From Kocuria rosea (lineage in GTDB: Bacteria > Actinomycetota > Actinomycetes > Actinomycetales > Micrococcaceae), in assembly GCF_023715525.1 (NCBI RefSeq), contig NZ_JAMBOG010000005.1, forward strand, positions 124,001-188,000: 64,000 nt of DNA, given 5' to 3'. The notes below the pieces were generated by a model, which had not been told where the DNA came from, ran no database searches, and worked only from the letters and a program-made list of their open reading frames with translations. Shown in pieces: positions 54,748 through 64,000 of the stretch. The position numbers were made by a program, and so were the translations under genes. How positions within the stretch are numbered: position 1 is the first letter of the stretch; every line of letters begins with the position of its first letter.

Positions 54748-55860
54748 GCTGGGCGCGCCCTCGGCGATCTCCTGGTAGGTGGCGAAGAGGATCGCGGGGT
54801 CGGGGACCTCGAGGATCCGCGGCCGGGCCACGGCGTCGAGGACGACGAAGCGCAGCAGGTTCCCGCGGGTCTTCTTGTCCCGCTTCATCACCTCGAGCAG
54901 GCGGGGCCACTGGTCCCACCGGTACGTGGTGGGCAGCCCGAGGGAGCCGAGCACGGCGCGGTGGCGCTCGACGACGTCGTCCGCGAGGTTGCCGGCGGTG
55001 CGGGCGAGCTCCGCGGCGAAGACCATGCCCACGGACACCGCCGCGCCGTGGCGCCACTGGTAGCGCTCGTTGTGCTCGATGGCGTGGCCGAGGGTGTGCC
55101 CGTAGTTGAGGATCTCCCGGCGCCCGGCCTCGCGCAGGTCCCCGGAGACGACCTCCGCCTTGACGCGCACGCCGCGCTCGACGAGCTCGCGCACCACGTC
55201 CGACTGCGCGTCGCGCACGGCCCGCGGGTTGGCCTCGATGAGCTCGAGGATCCGCTCGTCGGCGATGAACCCGCACTTGACGACCTCGGCCATGCCCGTG
55301 AGCAGCTCGTTCTCGGGCAGGGTCCGCAGGGTGTCCAGGTCGCACAGCACGCCCGCGGGCGGGTGGAAGGCGCCGACGAGGTTCTTGCCCTCGGCGGTGT
55401 TGATCCCGGTCTTGCCGCCCACGGCGGCGTCGACCATGCCCAGCAGCGTGGTGGGGATGTGCACCACGCGCACCCCGCGCAGCCAGGTCGCGGCCACGAA
55501 GCCCGCGAGGTCGGAGACCGCTCCCCCGCCGACGGAGACGACGGCGTCCGAGCGGGTGAAGTCGTTCTGCCCCAGCACCTGCCAGCAGAAGGCCGCCACC
55601 TGGACGTGCTTGCCCTCCTCGGCGTCGGGGATCTCGGCGGTGAAGGCCTGGTAGCCCTGGGACCGCAGCTGCTCCATCACCACGTCGCCCGTGCTGCGCA
55701 GGGCGCGGGGGTGGATCACGAGCACCCGCTGGACGCGGTCCCCGAGCACGCGCGGGACCTCCCCGAGCAGGCCGTGGCCCACGAGGACCTCGTAGTTCTC
55801 CCCGGGGCGCTCGCCCGTGACGGGGATGGTGGTGACGGTGCCGCGGGCGGACTCGCTCAT
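54745..55860 (-). CDS. aroB: 3-dehydroquinate synthase
   Basis: Second step of the shikimate pathway; NAD- and zinc-dependent. The 371 residues contain the nucleotide motif [22 protein letters not shown], the [19 protein letters not shown] segment, metal ligands in EVVKCGF and [11 protein letters not shown] (histidines). ATG 55860 overlaps the aroK stop by four bases (ATGA). It is the last gene of aroE-aroC-aroK-aroB on this strand. Confidence 0.97.
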   Translation of the reverse strand: MSESARGTVTTIPVTGERPGENYEVLVGHGLLGEVPRVLGDRVQRVLVIHPRALRSTGDVVMEQLRSQGYQAFTAEIPDAEEGKHVQVAAFCWQVLGQNDFTRSDAVVSVGGGAVSDLAGFVAATWLRGVRVVHIPTTLLGMVDAAVGGKTGINTAEGKNLVGAFHPPAGVLCDLDTLRTLPENELLTGMAEVVKCGFIADERILELIEANPRAVRDAQSDVVRELVERGVRVKAEVVSGDLREAGRREILNYGHTLGHAIEHNERYQWRHGAAVSVGMVFAAELARTAGNLADDVVERHRAVLGSLGLPTTYRWDQWPRLLEVMKRDKKTRGNLLRFVVLDAVARPRILEVPDPAILFATYQEIAEGAPS

Positions 55861-56441
55861 GACTGGACCTCCTGGGTGGTGCCGGGGGCGCGCAGGGCGC
55901 GCAGCCGGGTGATCTCGGCCTCGAGGTCGGCGGCGATCTCGGCCACGGGCCGGTCCCGGGTGCCGTCGAGGGTGATGTCGGCGAGCTCCTCGTAGCAGCC
56001 GCGGCGCGCGTCGTAGAGCTCCTGCCAGCGCCGCTCCGGGTCGGGCTGGAGCATGGGCCGGGTGCGGTTGCCGCTGATCCGCGGCAGGACCGTCCCGGCG
56101 TCCACGTGCAGGTAGGCGACGAGCTCGTGGCGCAGCAGCTCCCGCACGGACGGGGTCATGGGGGCGCCCCCGCCCACGGAGAAGATCGCGTTGGCGTGGT
56201 CGGGGTCGCGCAGGACCTCCGCGATGGTGTCGGCCTCGAGGTCCCGGAAGTACTTCTCCCCGTGCTCGGCGAAGATCGTCGGGATCACCCCGTAGCGGGA
56301 GACGATGACCTGGTCGGCGTCCACGAAGTCGTAGCCGTAGAACTTGGCCATGTGCAGGGCGAGGAAGGACTTCCCGGCGGCCATGGGCCCGATGAGCACC
56401 ACGGGTCGCTGCGGGGCCGCGCCGGGCAGCGGGGCGCTCAC
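55857..56441 (-). CDS. aroK: shikimate kinase
   Basis: Phosphorylates shikimate. The 194 residues hold a P-loop GPMAAGKS (18-25, an Ala-for-Gly variant), [11 protein letters not shown] (shikimate-binding Asp), [18 protein letters not shown] and the adenine-site arginine in [13 protein letters not shown] 56441 overlaps the aroC stop by four bases. A long ORF on the opposite strand here is a shadow. Confidence 0.96.
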   Translation of the reverse strand: MSAPLPGAAPQRPVVLIGPMAAGKSFLALHMAKFYGYDFVDADQVIVSRYGVIPTIFAEHGEKYFRDLEADTIAEVLRDPDHANAIFSVGGGAPMTPSVRELLRHELVAYLHVDAGTVLPRISGNRTRPMLQPDPERRWQELYDARRGCYEELADITLDGTRDRPVAEIAADLEAEITRLRALRAPGTTQEVQS

Positions 56442-57730
56442 GGCTGCGCCCCCTCGGGGCCGGCGGGGGCCACCAGGGGGTCGCCCATGTGGTCACCGGC
56501 GGACGCGGCGGCGTCGGCCCGGAAGGCCCCGAGCTCCCCGGAGGAGGCCAGGGACGCGGGGATCGCCGCGAGGTAGGCGTCCTTGTTCCGCCGGGTCTCG
56601 GCGACCGAGTCCCCGCCGAACTTCTCCGTCATCGCGTCGGCGAGCACGAGCGCGACCATGGCCTCGGCCACCACGCCGGCGGCGGGCACCGCGCACACGT
56701 CGGAGCGCTGGTGGTGGGCGCGGGCGGGCTCGCCGGTCGCGACGTCCACGGTGCGCAGGGCCTTGGGGACGGTGGCGATGGGCTTCATGGCGGCGCGCAC
56801 GCGCAGGGCGTCGCCGATGGACATGCCGCCCTCGATGCCCCCGGCGCGGTTGCTGACGCGGTGGACCAGGCCGTCGGCGTCGCGCACGATCTCGTCGTGG
56901 GCGGCGGAGCCGGGGCGGGCGGCGGTGAGGAAGCCGTCGCCGACCTCGACGCCCTTGATGGCCTGGATGCCCATGAGGGCCGCGGCCAGCCGCGAGTCCA
57001 GGCGCCGGTCCCAGTGCACGTAGGAGCCGAGCCCCGGCGGGAGGCCGTAGGCCAGGACCTCGACGACGCCGCCGAGGGTCTCACCGTCCTTGTGCGCGGC
57101 GTCCACGGCCGCGACCATCGCCTCCGAGGTGGCGGCGTCGAAGCAGCGCAGCGGGTCCGCGTCGAGGGCGGCGACGTCCGCGGGCAGCGGGCGGGGGGCG
57201 TCCAGGGGCGCGCTGACGGCCCCGACCGCGGTGGTGTGGGAGACGAGGCCCACGCCGAGGGCCTCGAGGAGCTTCGCGGCCACGACGCCCAGGGCCACGC
57301 GGGTGGCGGTCTCCCGGGCGCTGGCGCGCTCCAGGACGGGCCGGGACTCGCCGAAGCCGTACTTCTGCATGCCGGTGAGGTCGGCGTGGCCGGGGCGGGG
57401 GCGGGTCAGGGCGGCGTTGCGGGCCCGGCCCTCGAGCACGTCCGGGTCCACGGGGTCGGCGGACATCACGTCGCGCCACTTCGGCCACTCGGTGTTGGCG
57501 ATCTCGACGGCGATGGGCCCGCCCTGGGTCACGCCGTGGCGCACGCCCCCGAGCAGGCGCACCTCGTCCTGCTCGAACTTCATCCGGGCTCCGCGCCCGT
57601 ACCCGAGCCGGCGGCGGGCCAGCGCGTCCCGCACGTCCTGGCTCGTCAGGCCCACCCCCGCGGGAACGCCCTCGATGATCCCGACGAGCGCCTCGCCGTG
57701 CGACTCGCCGGCCGTGAGCCAACGCAACAT
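56438..57730 (-). CDS. aroC: chorismate synthase
   Basis: Last shikimate-pathway step, FMN-dependent. The 430 residues include the signature [42 protein letters not shown] and [14 protein letters not shown]; the [16 protein letters not shown] stretch follows, and a 25-residue tail is added. ATG 57730 has a GGAAAGAG site. The aroE stop is 58 bases away, and aroC-aroK-aroB are coupled by four-base overlaps. Confidence 0.97.
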   Translation of the reverse strand: MLRWLTAGESHGEALVGIIEGVPAGVGLTSQDVRDALARRRLGYGRGARMKFEQDEVRLLGGVRHGVTQGGPIAVEIANTEWPKWRDVMSADPVDPDVLEGRARNAALTRPRPGHADLTGMQKYGFGESRPVLERASARETATRVALGVVAAKLLEALGVGLVSHTTAVGAVSAPLDAPRPLPADVAALDADPLRCFDAATSEAMVAAVDAAHKDGETLGGVVEVLAYGLPPGLGSYVHWDRRLDSRLAAALMGIQAIKGVEVGDGFLTAARPGSAAHDEIVRDADGLVHRVSNRAGGIEGGMSIGDALRVRAAMKPIATVPKALRTVDVATGEPARAHHQRSDVCAVPAAGVVAEAMVALVLADAMTEKFGGDSVAETRRNKDAYLAAIPASLASSGELGAFRADAAASAGDHMGDPLVAPAGPEGAQP

Positions 57731-57788
57731 AACAACTCTTTCCGTTCGGGGTCTCGACGGCGGGGGCCCGCAGGGGCGCGCCCTGCCG

Positions 57789-58682
57789 TCAGGGTCGGGT
57801 CCGGGACACGGCCGGGACGACGCGGATGGGCCGTCCCACCGCCGTGCACATCGCAGCGATCACGTCCTGCTCGCGGGGCAGGGGTTCGCCCAGGCTGCGC
57901 CCGGTGAACAGGCGGATCTGATCGACCGCCTGGAAGATCAGCATATCGAGTCCCGGGGCCACGGCTCCCCCCGCGCCCTCCCAGGCCCGGGCGAGGGCCG
58001 AGGGCCACGGGTCGTAGGCGGCGTCGAGCAGCACCCCGGCCGTCGCGGGGGCGGTGGCCGCGAGGCGGGCGGCGAGCTCGTCGGCGCCGTGCGGCGGCAG
58101 GGTCGAGACCACGACGTCGTAGCCGGCCAGGGCGCCCGCCGCCTCCTCCCAGGGGCGCAGCCGCACGGGCAGCCCGAGCCGGCGGCCCGCCTCGACGGCG
58201 CGCTCGGCGCGGGCCGCGGAGCGGACGAACACGTCGGCCCGCCCGGCCCCGAGCAGCCCGGCGGCGGCGACGGCCGCGGTGGCCGTCCCCCCGCCGCCCA
58301 GCACCGCGGCCGTGGGCGCGGCGGGCACGGCGCCGGCGGCGCGCACGGCCCCGACGATCCCGGCGACGTCCGTGTTGTGCCCGAGCACCGTGGCGCCGGG
58401 GCGGAAGAGCAGGGTGTTGACCGCGCCCACGGCGGCGCCGAGGCCGGTGAGCTCGTCGGCGCACGCGGCGGCCACGGACTTCAGGGGCATCGTCACCGAC
58501 AGCCCGCGCCACGCAGGGTCCCCGCGCCGGGCGTCGACGAACGCCGGCAGCTGGTCCTCCACGAGGTCGTGGGCGGCGTAGTCGACGTCCTCGCCCAGCA
58601 CCGCGTACGCGGCGCGGTGCAGGTCGGGCGAGCGGGAGTGGCCGATGGGGTGGCCCACCACCGCGGCCCGGGCGGGGCTCAC
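57789..58682 (-). CDS. aroE: shikimate dehydrogenase
   Basis: Reduces 3-dehydroshikimate with NADPH. The 297 residues have the [17 protein letters not shown] start, catalytic Lys68 in SVTMPLK, Asp105 in GHNTDVAG and a Rossmann glycine-rich loop [12 protein letters not shown] tail rich in charged residues follows the usual end. GTG 58682 overlaps the mltG stop by four bases; GTG 58688 is a possible second start. Located between mltG and aroC, the standard actinobacterial order. Confidence 0.93.
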   Translation of the reverse strand: MSPARAAVVGHPIGHSRSPDLHRAAYAVLGEDVDYAAHDLVEDQLPAFVDARRGDPAWRGLSVTMPLKSVAAACADELTGLGAAVGAVNTLLFRPGATVLGHNTDVAGIVGAVRAAGAVPAAPTAAVLGGGGTATAAVAAAGLLGAGRADVFVRSAARAERAVEAGRRLGLPVRLRPWEEAAGALAGYDVVVSTLPPHGADELAARLAATAPATAGVLLDAAYDPWPSALARAWEGAGGAVAPGLDMLIFQAVDQIRLFTGRSLGEPLPREQDVIAAMCTAVGRPIRVVPAVSRTRP

Positions 58683-59914
58683 CCGCACCGGCCCTCGTTC
58701 TCGCCGCACCACTGGTTGTACTCGTCGACGTTGCGCAGGTGCTCGGCGTAGGTCTCGGCGAACTTGGTCTCGCCGGTGTCCAGGTCCACGGTCACCCAGA
58801 AGTAGTAGCCGTTGTCCTCCGGGTCGGCGGCGGCCTGGATGGCGGCGTCGCCCGGGGAGCCGATCGGGCCGACGGGCAGGCCCGGGTGGGCGAAGGTGTT
58901 GTAGGGGTTGCCTTCGTCCTGGCGCTCCTCCTCGGAGAAGTCGTAGCCCTTCCGGCCGAGGCCGTAGGTCACGGACGCGTCGGACTGGATGAACCCGGAG
59001 GTCTCGCCCTCGGGGTTCTCGAGGCGGTTCTCGATCGCCCCGGCCACGACGTCGTAGTGCTCGGGCTGGACCTCGAACTCGATGATCGACCCGATGGTCA
59101 GCGCCTCGAACGCCGCGTCGTCGTCGGTGATCCCGGCGCCCTCGAGGGTCGTGCGGGTGCTGTCCACCATGGTCTGCAGGATCTGCTGCGCGCTCGCGTC
59201 GAGGGGGAAGCGGTACTCGCCGGGGTGCAGCCAGCCCTCGAGGCTCGGGAACCGGTCGGGGATCCCGAAGGTCGCGGTGTCCTCCGCGTAGGCCTCGAAC
59301 TCCTCGATCGGGATGCCGGTGGACTTGCTGAGGATCTCGAACACGTCGCTCATCCGCAGGGTCTGGGCCACGGCCGCGTAGTGCGTCGCCTCCTCCTCCT
59401 CCATCAGCAGGTCGATCGCGCTCTCGGAGCTCATCTCGGTGCGCAGCTCGTACTCGCCGGGCTGGATGAACTCCTCCGCGTGCTCCTCCTGGTAGGCCTC
59501 CATGAACGTCTCGGCGTCGGCGACGACGCCCTGCTGCTCGAGGGCCACCGCGATCTGCCCGGTGGTGGCGCCCTCGGCCACGGAGAAGGTGACGGGGTCC
59601 TTGCCGTCGCCGCGGTAGTCGCGGACCTCGAACCACCTGAAGGTGGAGCCGAGCACGGACACGGTGATCAGCGCGGCCAGCAGGAACAGGGCGATGGCCG
59701 TGGTCAGGGAGACCCGGCCCCGCCGCTGCCGGCGCTTGACCTGCTCGGGGGTCAGCTCCTCGTGCTCGAAGGCGCCCTGCAGGCCCGTGGAGTCCTCGCG
59801 CGACGACGGGGCGTCCAGCAGGCTGCCGAGGCGCCCGGCCGCTCCCGCGCCGGAGGGCTCGCGGGGCGCCTCGGGACGGCGGGAGGCCGCCTGGTCGTAC
59901 GGGTCGTCGCTCAC
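58679..59914 (-). CDS. mltG: endolytic murein transglycosylase MltG
   Basis: Cuts nascent glycan chains on the outer face of the membrane. The 411 residues have an acidic cytoplasmic tail, one membrane helix (about 68-90), a LysM-like subdomain (YRGDGKDPVTFSVAEGAT) and the YceG/MltG domain, whose catalytic glutamate is Glu279 in GSIIEFE. The PYNTF...HPGLPVGPIGSPG family signature is complete. GTG 59914 overlaps the ruvX stop by four bases. Part of alaS-ruvX-mltG-aroE. Confidence 0.96.
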   Translation of the reverse strand: MSDDPYDQAASRRPEAPREPSGAGAAGRLGSLLDAPSSREDSTGLQGAFEHEELTPEQVKRRQRRGRVSLTTAIALFLLAALITVSVLGSTFRWFEVRDYRGDGKDPVTFSVAEGATTGQIAVALEQQGVVADAETFMEAYQEEHAEEFIQPGEYELRTEMSSESAIDLLMEEEEATHYAAVAQTLRMSDVFEILSKSTGIPIEEFEAYAEDTATFGIPDRFPSLEGWLHPGEYRFPLDASAQQILQTMVDSTRTTLEGAGITDDDAAFEALTIGSIIEFEVQPEHYDVVAGAIENRLENPEGETSGFIQSDASVTYGLGRKGYDFSEEERQDEGNPYNTFAHPGLPVGPIGSPGDAAIQAAADPEDNGYYFWVTVDLDTGETKFAETYAEHLRNVDEYNQWCGENEGRCG

Positions 59915-60597
59915 GAATGCTCTCCGTCCGGATCGGTGGTCGTCAACGGTGCCCCCGGCGCCCCCTCGGGCGCGGCGGCGGCGTCCCCGGCGTGCCGGGA
60001 CCGTCCGTCGAGGTGCCCCGGGGCAGGGTGGTCCGCACCGGGGTCTCCCCCATTATGGGCCACGACGGGGGCCCCGGGGCGGGAACCGGGCGGGGGCGGG
60101 GGCCCGGCCGCGGGTCCGGGCACGAGCTGGCCCGGTTCCGCGCCGGTCGCCTTCGCCCGGTCCACGGCGCTCTGCAGGATGGTGGCGGCGGCCACCTGGT
60201 CGACCTTGTCCATGTGCTCCCGCCGCGACACGCCCGCCTCCAGCAGCGCGCGGTGGGCGTCGACCGTGCTCAGCCGCTCGTCGACGAGCCGCACGGGGAC
60301 GTCCCGGCCCTTGGCGTGCAGCCGGCGCACCAGGGCGGCGGCGTAGTCCCGGGCCATCGCGGTGGAGGCGTTCTCGCCGCCGTCGAGGCTGCGCGGCAGC
60401 CCGACGTAGACGGCCACGGCGTCGTGCTCCTGGACCAGCCCGGCCAGCAGCTTGACGTCGAATCCCTTCTTCGGGTCCCGGCGCAGGGTCGTCAGCGGGG
60501 TCGCGAGGATCCCGTCGGGGTCGCACAGGGCGACCCCGACGCGGACGAGTCCGACGTCGACCCCCATCCGTCGTCCGCGGGCGAAGCCTGCGCTCAC
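59911..60597 (-). CDS. ruvX: RuvX/YqgF-type Holliday-junction resolvase-like nuclease
   Basis: Ribonuclease-H-fold nuclease, implicated in rRNA processing in E. coli. The core (about residues 9-150) has GVDVGLVRVGVAL with an active-site Asp, the VYVGLPRSLDGGE loop and VDERLSTVDAHR. The remaining 75 residues are an unusual Pro/Gly/Ala-rich tail (AGPPPPPGSRPG...), making 228 against about 140-160. GTG 60597 overlaps the alaS stop by four bases. Same operon as alaS and mltG. Confidence 0.93.
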   Translation of the reverse strand: MSAGFARGRRMGVDVGLVRVGVALCDPDGILATPLTTLRRDPKKGFDVKLLAGLVQEHDAVAVYVGLPRSLDGGENASTAMARDYAAALVRRLHAKGRDVPVRLVDERLSTVDAHRALLEAGVSRREHMDKVDQVAAATILQSAVDRAKATGAEPGQLVPGPAAGPPPPPGSRPGAPVVAHNGGDPGADHPAPGHLDGRSRHAGDAAAAPEGAPGAPLTTTDPDGEHS

Positions 60598-63290
60598 GCG
60601 GTGGCGCCCGCCGTCGCGTTGGCGACGTCGGCGAGCACCGCGTCCAGGGCCGCCGTGATCTTCGCGGGGTCCTGTCCGCCGCCCTGCGCGACGTCGTCCT
60701 TGCCGCCGCCCCCGCCGCCGAGCACCGTGGCGGCGGTGCGGACGAGCCGGCCGGCCTTCACACCGGCTTCGCGGGCGCCCTCGGTGGTGGCCACGAGGAC
60801 GACCGGTCGGCCCTTGGCGACACCGGCCACCGCGACGACGAACGCGTCGGCCATGAGCCGCCCGCGCAGGTCCAGGGCGAGGGAGCGGACGTCGTCGGCG
60901 CCGGCGACCTCGCCCGCGTCGTGCACGAGGACCTTGACGGGCCCGACCTGGCGCACGCCGTCGAGCAGCGCCCCGGCCTGGGCCTGGAGCTTCTCCCGGC
61001 GCAGCCCGGCGAGCTCCTTCTCGGCGGCCTTGAGCCTGTCCAGGGTGGTGGCCAGGCGCTCGGGGAGCTCGGCGGAGGACTGCACCTTGAGCATGTCGGT
61101 GAGCTGGTGGACCAGGGTGCGCTCGGCGGCGAGGTGGCGGAACGAGTCCAGGCCCACGAGCGCCTCGACGCGGCGGTTGCCGGAGCCCACGGACTGCTCG
61201 GTGAGCAGGGTGAGCGAGCCGATCTGGGCGGTGCCGCCCACGTGGGTGCCGCCGCACAGCTCGCGCGACCACGGCCCGTTCATCTCGACGACGCGCACGC
61301 GCTCCCCGTACTTCTCGCCGAACAGGGACATGGCGCCCAGCGCCTTCGCCTCGTCGAGGCCCATCTCCTGGGTGACGACCTGGAAGTTGTCGTGGATGGC
61401 GGTGTTGGAGACCTCCTCGATCTCCCGGCGCTGCTCCTCGGACAGGCCCTCGCCCCAGGCGAAGTCGAAGCGCAGGTAGCCCTCCTTGTTGAAGGAGCCG
61501 CGCTGGACGGCGTCGGGGCCGAGGATGTCGTGCAGGGCGGCGTGCACGATGTGGGTGCCCGAGTGCGCCATCTCCCCGGCGCGGCGGCGGGCGACGTCGA
61601 CCTGCGCGACCACGGGCGTGCCGGAGACGGCCTCGCCCTCGCGCACGACGGCCTTGTGCACGGACAGCCCCTTGACCGGCTGCTGCACGTCGGAGACCTC
61701 CAGCACGAACCCGTCGCCGGTGATGGTGCCGGTGTCGGCGGCCTGGCCGCCGGCCTCGGCGTAGAAGGGGGTCTCGTCGAGGACGACCTCGACGTGCTCG
61801 CCCGCCGACGCGGCCGGGACCGTCACGCCGTCCCTGAGCAGGGCCCGCAGGGCGGTCTCGGTGCGCAGGACGGTGTAGCCGGTGAAGACGGAGCCGCGCT
61901 CGTCGAGCAGGCGGCGGAAGACGGACAGGTCCGCGTGGGCGCCCTTCTTGGCGCGGGCGTCCTCCTGGGCCCGCCGGCGCTGCTCCTCCATCAGGCCGCG
62001 GAAGGCGGTCTCGTCGACGGCGACCCCGGCCTCGGCGGCCATCTCGAGGGTCAGGTCGATGGGGAAGCCGTAGGTGTCGTGCAGGGCGAACGCCTCGGCG
62101 CCGGAGACGGCCTGGCCCTGCTGCTTCGCGCCGGCCACGGCCTCGTTGAGCCGGGTGGTGCCGGACTCGATGGTCTTGAGGAACGCCTTCTCCTCGGCGT
62201 AGGCGATCCGGGAGATCCGCTCGAAGTCCTCGGCGACGTAGGGGTAGACGCCGCGCATGGCGTCGCGGGAGGCGGGCAGCAGCACGGGCAGGCACGGCTC
62301 GGTGACGCCCATCAGGCGCATCGCGCGGATCGCGCGGCGCAGCAGGCGGCGCAGGATGTAGCCGCGGCCCTCGTTGGACGGGCTGACGCCGTCGGCGATG
62401 AGCATCAGCGAGGAGCGGACGTGGTCGGCGACCACGCGCATCCGCACGTCGTCGGCGTAGCCCTCCTCGTCGGCCCTCTCCGAGCCGCGGTAGGTCTTCC
62501 CCGACAGCTCGGCGGCCTTGTCGAGGACGGGGCGGACCTGGTCGGTCTCGTAGAAGTTCTCGACGCCCTGCAGGAGCATGGCCAGGCGCTCGACGCCGAG
62601 GCCGGTGTCGATGTTCTGCTCCGGCAGGTCCCCGAGGATCTCGTAGTCCTTGCCGGAGCCCTCGCCGCGCTGGTACTGCATGAACACGAGGTTCCAGATC
62701 TCGATGTACCGGTCGTCGTCGACGGCCGGGCCGCCCTCCTGGCCGTAGCGGGGGCCGCGGTCGTAGAAGATCTCGGAGTCGGGCCCGGCGGGGCCGGGCT
62801 GGCCGGTGTCCCAGTAGTTCTCGTCGCGGCCCATGCGCTGGATACGCTCGGCGGGCAGGCCCACCGTGTCCCTCCACAGCGCGTAGGACTCCTCGTCGCC
62901 CTCGTAGACGGTCACCCACAGGCGGTCGGGGTCGAGGCCGAAGCCGCCCTGCTCGACGGGGCCGGTGAGCAGCTCCCAGGCCATAGGGATGGCCTTCTCC
63001 TTGAAGTAGTCGCCGAAGGAGAAGTTGCCGGCCATCTGGAAGAACGTGCCGTGACGGGCGGTCTTGCCGACCTCGTCGATGTCGAGGGTGCGGATGCACT
63101 TCTGGATGGAGGTGGCCCGCCGGTAGGGGGGCGTCTCCTGACCGAGGAAGTACGGGATGAACGGGACCATGCCGGCGATGGTGAACATGGAACCGGGCTG
63201 GGAGGAGATCAGCGAGGCGGAGGGCACCACGGTGTGGCCCTGGCGCTCGAAGTAGTCCAGCCAGCGCTTGGTGATTTCCTGAGAGAGCAT
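60594..63290 (-). CDS. alaS: alanyl-tRNA synthetase
   Basis: Charges tRNA-Ala. The 898 residues contain the class II catalytic core (FQMAGNFSFGDYFKEKAI; RVVADHVRSSLMLIADGVSPSNEGRGYILRRL), the editing domain with the zinc-type motif HSGTHIVHAAL and CGGTHVGGT, and the C-terminal oligomerisation region with a Gly-rich stretch (GGGGGGKDD) and DHHA1-like end. ATG 63290 overlaps the TAA of the upstream small gene by one base. First large gene of the alaS-ruvX-mltG-aro block. Confidence 0.98.
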   Translation of the reverse strand: MLSQEITKRWLDYFERQGHTVVPSASLISSQPGSMFTIAGMVPFIPYFLGQETPPYRRATSIQKCIRTLDIDEVGKTARHGTFFQMAGNFSFGDYFKEKAIPMAWELLTGPVEQGGFGLDPDRLWVTVYEGDEESYALWRDTVGLPAERIQRMGRDENYWDTGQPGPAGPDSEIFYDRGPRYGQEGGPAVDDDRYIEIWNLVFMQYQRGEGSGKDYEILGDLPEQNIDTGLGVERLAMLLQGVENFYETDQVRPVLDKAAELSGKTYRGSERADEEGYADDVRMRVVADHVRSSLMLIADGVSPSNEGRGYILRRLLRRAIRAMRLMGVTEPCLPVLLPASRDAMRGVYPYVAEDFERISRIAYAEEKAFLKTIESGTTRLNEAVAGAKQQGQAVSGAEAFALHDTYGFPIDLTLEMAAEAGVAVDETAFRGLMEEQRRRAQEDARAKKGAHADLSVFRRLLDERGSVFTGYTVLRTETALRALLRDGVTVPAASAGEHVEVVLDETPFYAEAGGQAADTGTITGDGFVLEVSDVQQPVKGLSVHKAVVREGEAVSGTPVVAQVDVARRRAGEMAHSGTHIVHAALHDILGPDAVQRGSFNKEGYLRFDFAWGEGLSEEQRREIEEVSNTAIHDNFQVVTQEMGLDEAKALGAMSLFGEKYGERVRVVEMNGPWSRELCGGTHVGGTAQIGSLTLLTEQSVGSGNRRVEALVGLDSFRHLAAERTLVHQLTDMLKVQSSAELPERLATTLDRLKAAEKELAGLRREKLQAQAGALLDGVRQVGPVKVLVHDAGEVAGADDVRSLALDLRGRLMADAFVVAVAGVAKGRPVVLVATTEGAREAGVKAGRLVRTAATVLGGGGGGKDDVAQGGGQDPAKITAALDAVLADVANATAGATA

Positions 63291-63622
63291 TACCGGTGCT
63301 TTCCTTCGCGGTCGGTCGAGGGGTCGGGGGCGTCGAGGAGCCCGGGCGCGGCGTCGCGGCCGGTGAGGGGGGACGACGGCGTGCCGGGGGGCGTCACGCC
63401 GAAGGAGGCGCGCAGCTCGGCCTCCCGCTCGTCCATGCCGGCCTTGACGGTCGCGGCGAAGCGGTAGAGGCGGGAGCGCCAGTCCCCGGGCCGGGGGGCG
63501 CGGGCGGCGGCGGCGCCGCGGCGCACGTCGAGGTCCTGGCCGGGGGTGCGGGTGATCCGGGCTGCGGCGGCGCCGATCACGGTGCCGGCGGCCACGAGGG
63601 CAAGCTTGCCCCAGAAGCTCAT
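63290..63622 (-). CDS. small membrane-anchored protein (DUF6167-like)
   Basis: A 110-residue protein that starts SFWGKLALVAAGTVIGAAAARI, a single hydrophobic helix (about 5-21), followed by a soluble tail with an amphipathic helix (LYRFAATVKAGMDEREAELRASFG, residues 55-75) and a disordered Pro/Ser/Asp end. Function unknown; I believe it belongs to the small DUF6167 group found next to alaS in actinobacteria. ATG 63622 has GGGAGGACC. The stop overlaps the alaS ATG, so it is translated together with alaS. Confidence 0.7.
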   Translation of the reverse strand: MSFWGKLALVAAGTVIGAAAARITRTPGQDLDVRRGAAAARAPRPGDWRSRLYRFAATVKAGMDEREAELRASFGVTPPGTPSSPLTGRDAAPGLLDAPDPSTDREGKHR

Positions 63623-63634
63623 GCTGGGTCCTCC

Positions 63635-64000
63635 CTAGGCGGCCGGGTCGCGCGGACCCGGCTCGGTGGTGGGCCCGCCGAAGGGATCCGCGCGGCGGGC
63701 CCCGGCGGACGGGTCGTCCCCGGTGAAGGCGCGGCGCACCCCGTGGGAGAACGCCGCGACCTTGATCAGCGGCTGGCCCACGGTGGAGGCCACCAGGGAG
63801 GACAGCGCGGAGACGTTCGCGGAGGCGTCCGAGACGTTGGTCGTGATCCCGTCGACCTTCTCCAGCTGCGAGTTGGTGGTCGACACGGTCCGGGTCACCT
63901 CGTCGATGAGCGGGACGGTCTCGTTGTTGAGCGAGCGGATCGTCAGCCGCAGCTCGTCGAAGACCTTGCCGAGCTTGAGGATCGGCACGGCGAGCAGGGC
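63635..64000 (-). CDS. DUF948 protein, partial (N-terminus outside the window)
   Basis: The last 122 codons of a DUF948 protein. The visible part runs from the end of a membrane helix (ALLAVPILKLGKVFDELR) through an alpha-helical segment full of polar heptads (NSQLEKVDGITTNVSDASANVSALSSLV) and a charged tail. The true start lies before base 64000; the GTG at 63988 is inside the helix. Its coiled-coil look resembles proteins of the general-stress/chemotaxis-like type. Stop 13 bases before the next gene, same strand and operon. Function unknown. Confidence 0.8.
   Translation of the reverse strand, partial: ALLAVPILKLGKVFDELRLTIRSLNNETVPLIDEVTRTVSTTNSQLEKVDGITTNVSDASANVSALSSLVASTVGQPLIKVAAFSHGVRRAFTGDDPSAGARRADPFGGPTTEPGPRDPAA

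Overview
The window is very G+C-rich, uses GTG start codons freely and packs genes tightly with many 4-base start/stop overlaps. Gene order (alaS-ruvX-mltG-aro-efp-nusB-pyr-mihF-gmk-rpoZ-coaBC-metK-priA; phoH-ybeY-era; hrcA-dnaJ), an actinobacterial integration host factor, a degenerate PriA and proteins of unknown function seen mainly in actinobacteria (DUF3043, DUF3097) all point to an actinobacterium. The DnaJ zinc-finger variant and the EF-P loop suggest the Micrococcaceae (a Kocuria-like organism is my inference, not proven). It is core chromosome: I see no insertion sequence, prophage, CRISPR array, rRNA or tRNA, and no gene-free stretch longer than 300 bases.

Layout. 1-1.7 kb: start of ctaD, ctaC and an A-type Fe-S carrier. 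1.7-9.7 kb: M20 dipeptidase, DUF3043 membrane protein, pyrD, an alpha/beta hydrolase, uppS, recO, and leuA behind a leucine-rich leader peptide. 9.7-15.4 kb: an LCP cell-wall ligase and the phoH-ybeY-CNNM/CBS-era ribosome/RNA maturation operon. 15.6-24.6 kb: GerMN lipoprotein, hrcA-dnaJ-rsmE heat-shock operon under a CIRCE operator, DUF3097, DUF4870, lepA-hemW. 24.6-31.4 kb: a solitary PemK/MazF-like gene, rpsT, holA, a frameshifted comEA-comEC competence locus and a DegV protein. 31.4-38 kb: leuS, hydrolase plus glycosyltransferase, GCS2-type ligase. 38-64 kb: almost unbroken minus-strand housekeeping genes (priA, metK, coaBC, rpoZ, gmk, mihF, the pyrimidine operon pyrR-B-C-x-carA-carB-pyrF, nusB-efp, aroB-K-C-E, mltG, ruvX, alaS, and two small membrane-associated proteins).

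How the parts work together. All six UMP-pathway steps except pyrE are present: carAB, pyrB, pyrC and pyrF in one operon and pyrD about 40 kb away. The operon is led by pyrR, and a PyrR-binding-loop-like hairpin overlaps the pyrR Shine-Dalgarno. The late shikimate genes aroE, C, K, B form one block followed by efp-nusB. Leucine supply (leuA) appears to be controlled by a leaderless leader peptide with two mutually exclusive hairpins. Several genes (DUF3043, PemK-like, leuA leader) have a TANNNT box six bases before the start codon, the signature of leaderless transcripts.

There is no obvious new multi-gene defence or mobile system. The most notable anomalies are: the clustering of all detected frameshifts in comEA/comEC; the two-state leuA leader; a perfect 28-bp palindrome in front of the lone PemK-like gene; three 12-bp tandem repeats in the hrcA-dnaJ gap; a long acidic tail on RNA polymerase omega; and an unknown membrane protein embedded in the pyr operon.
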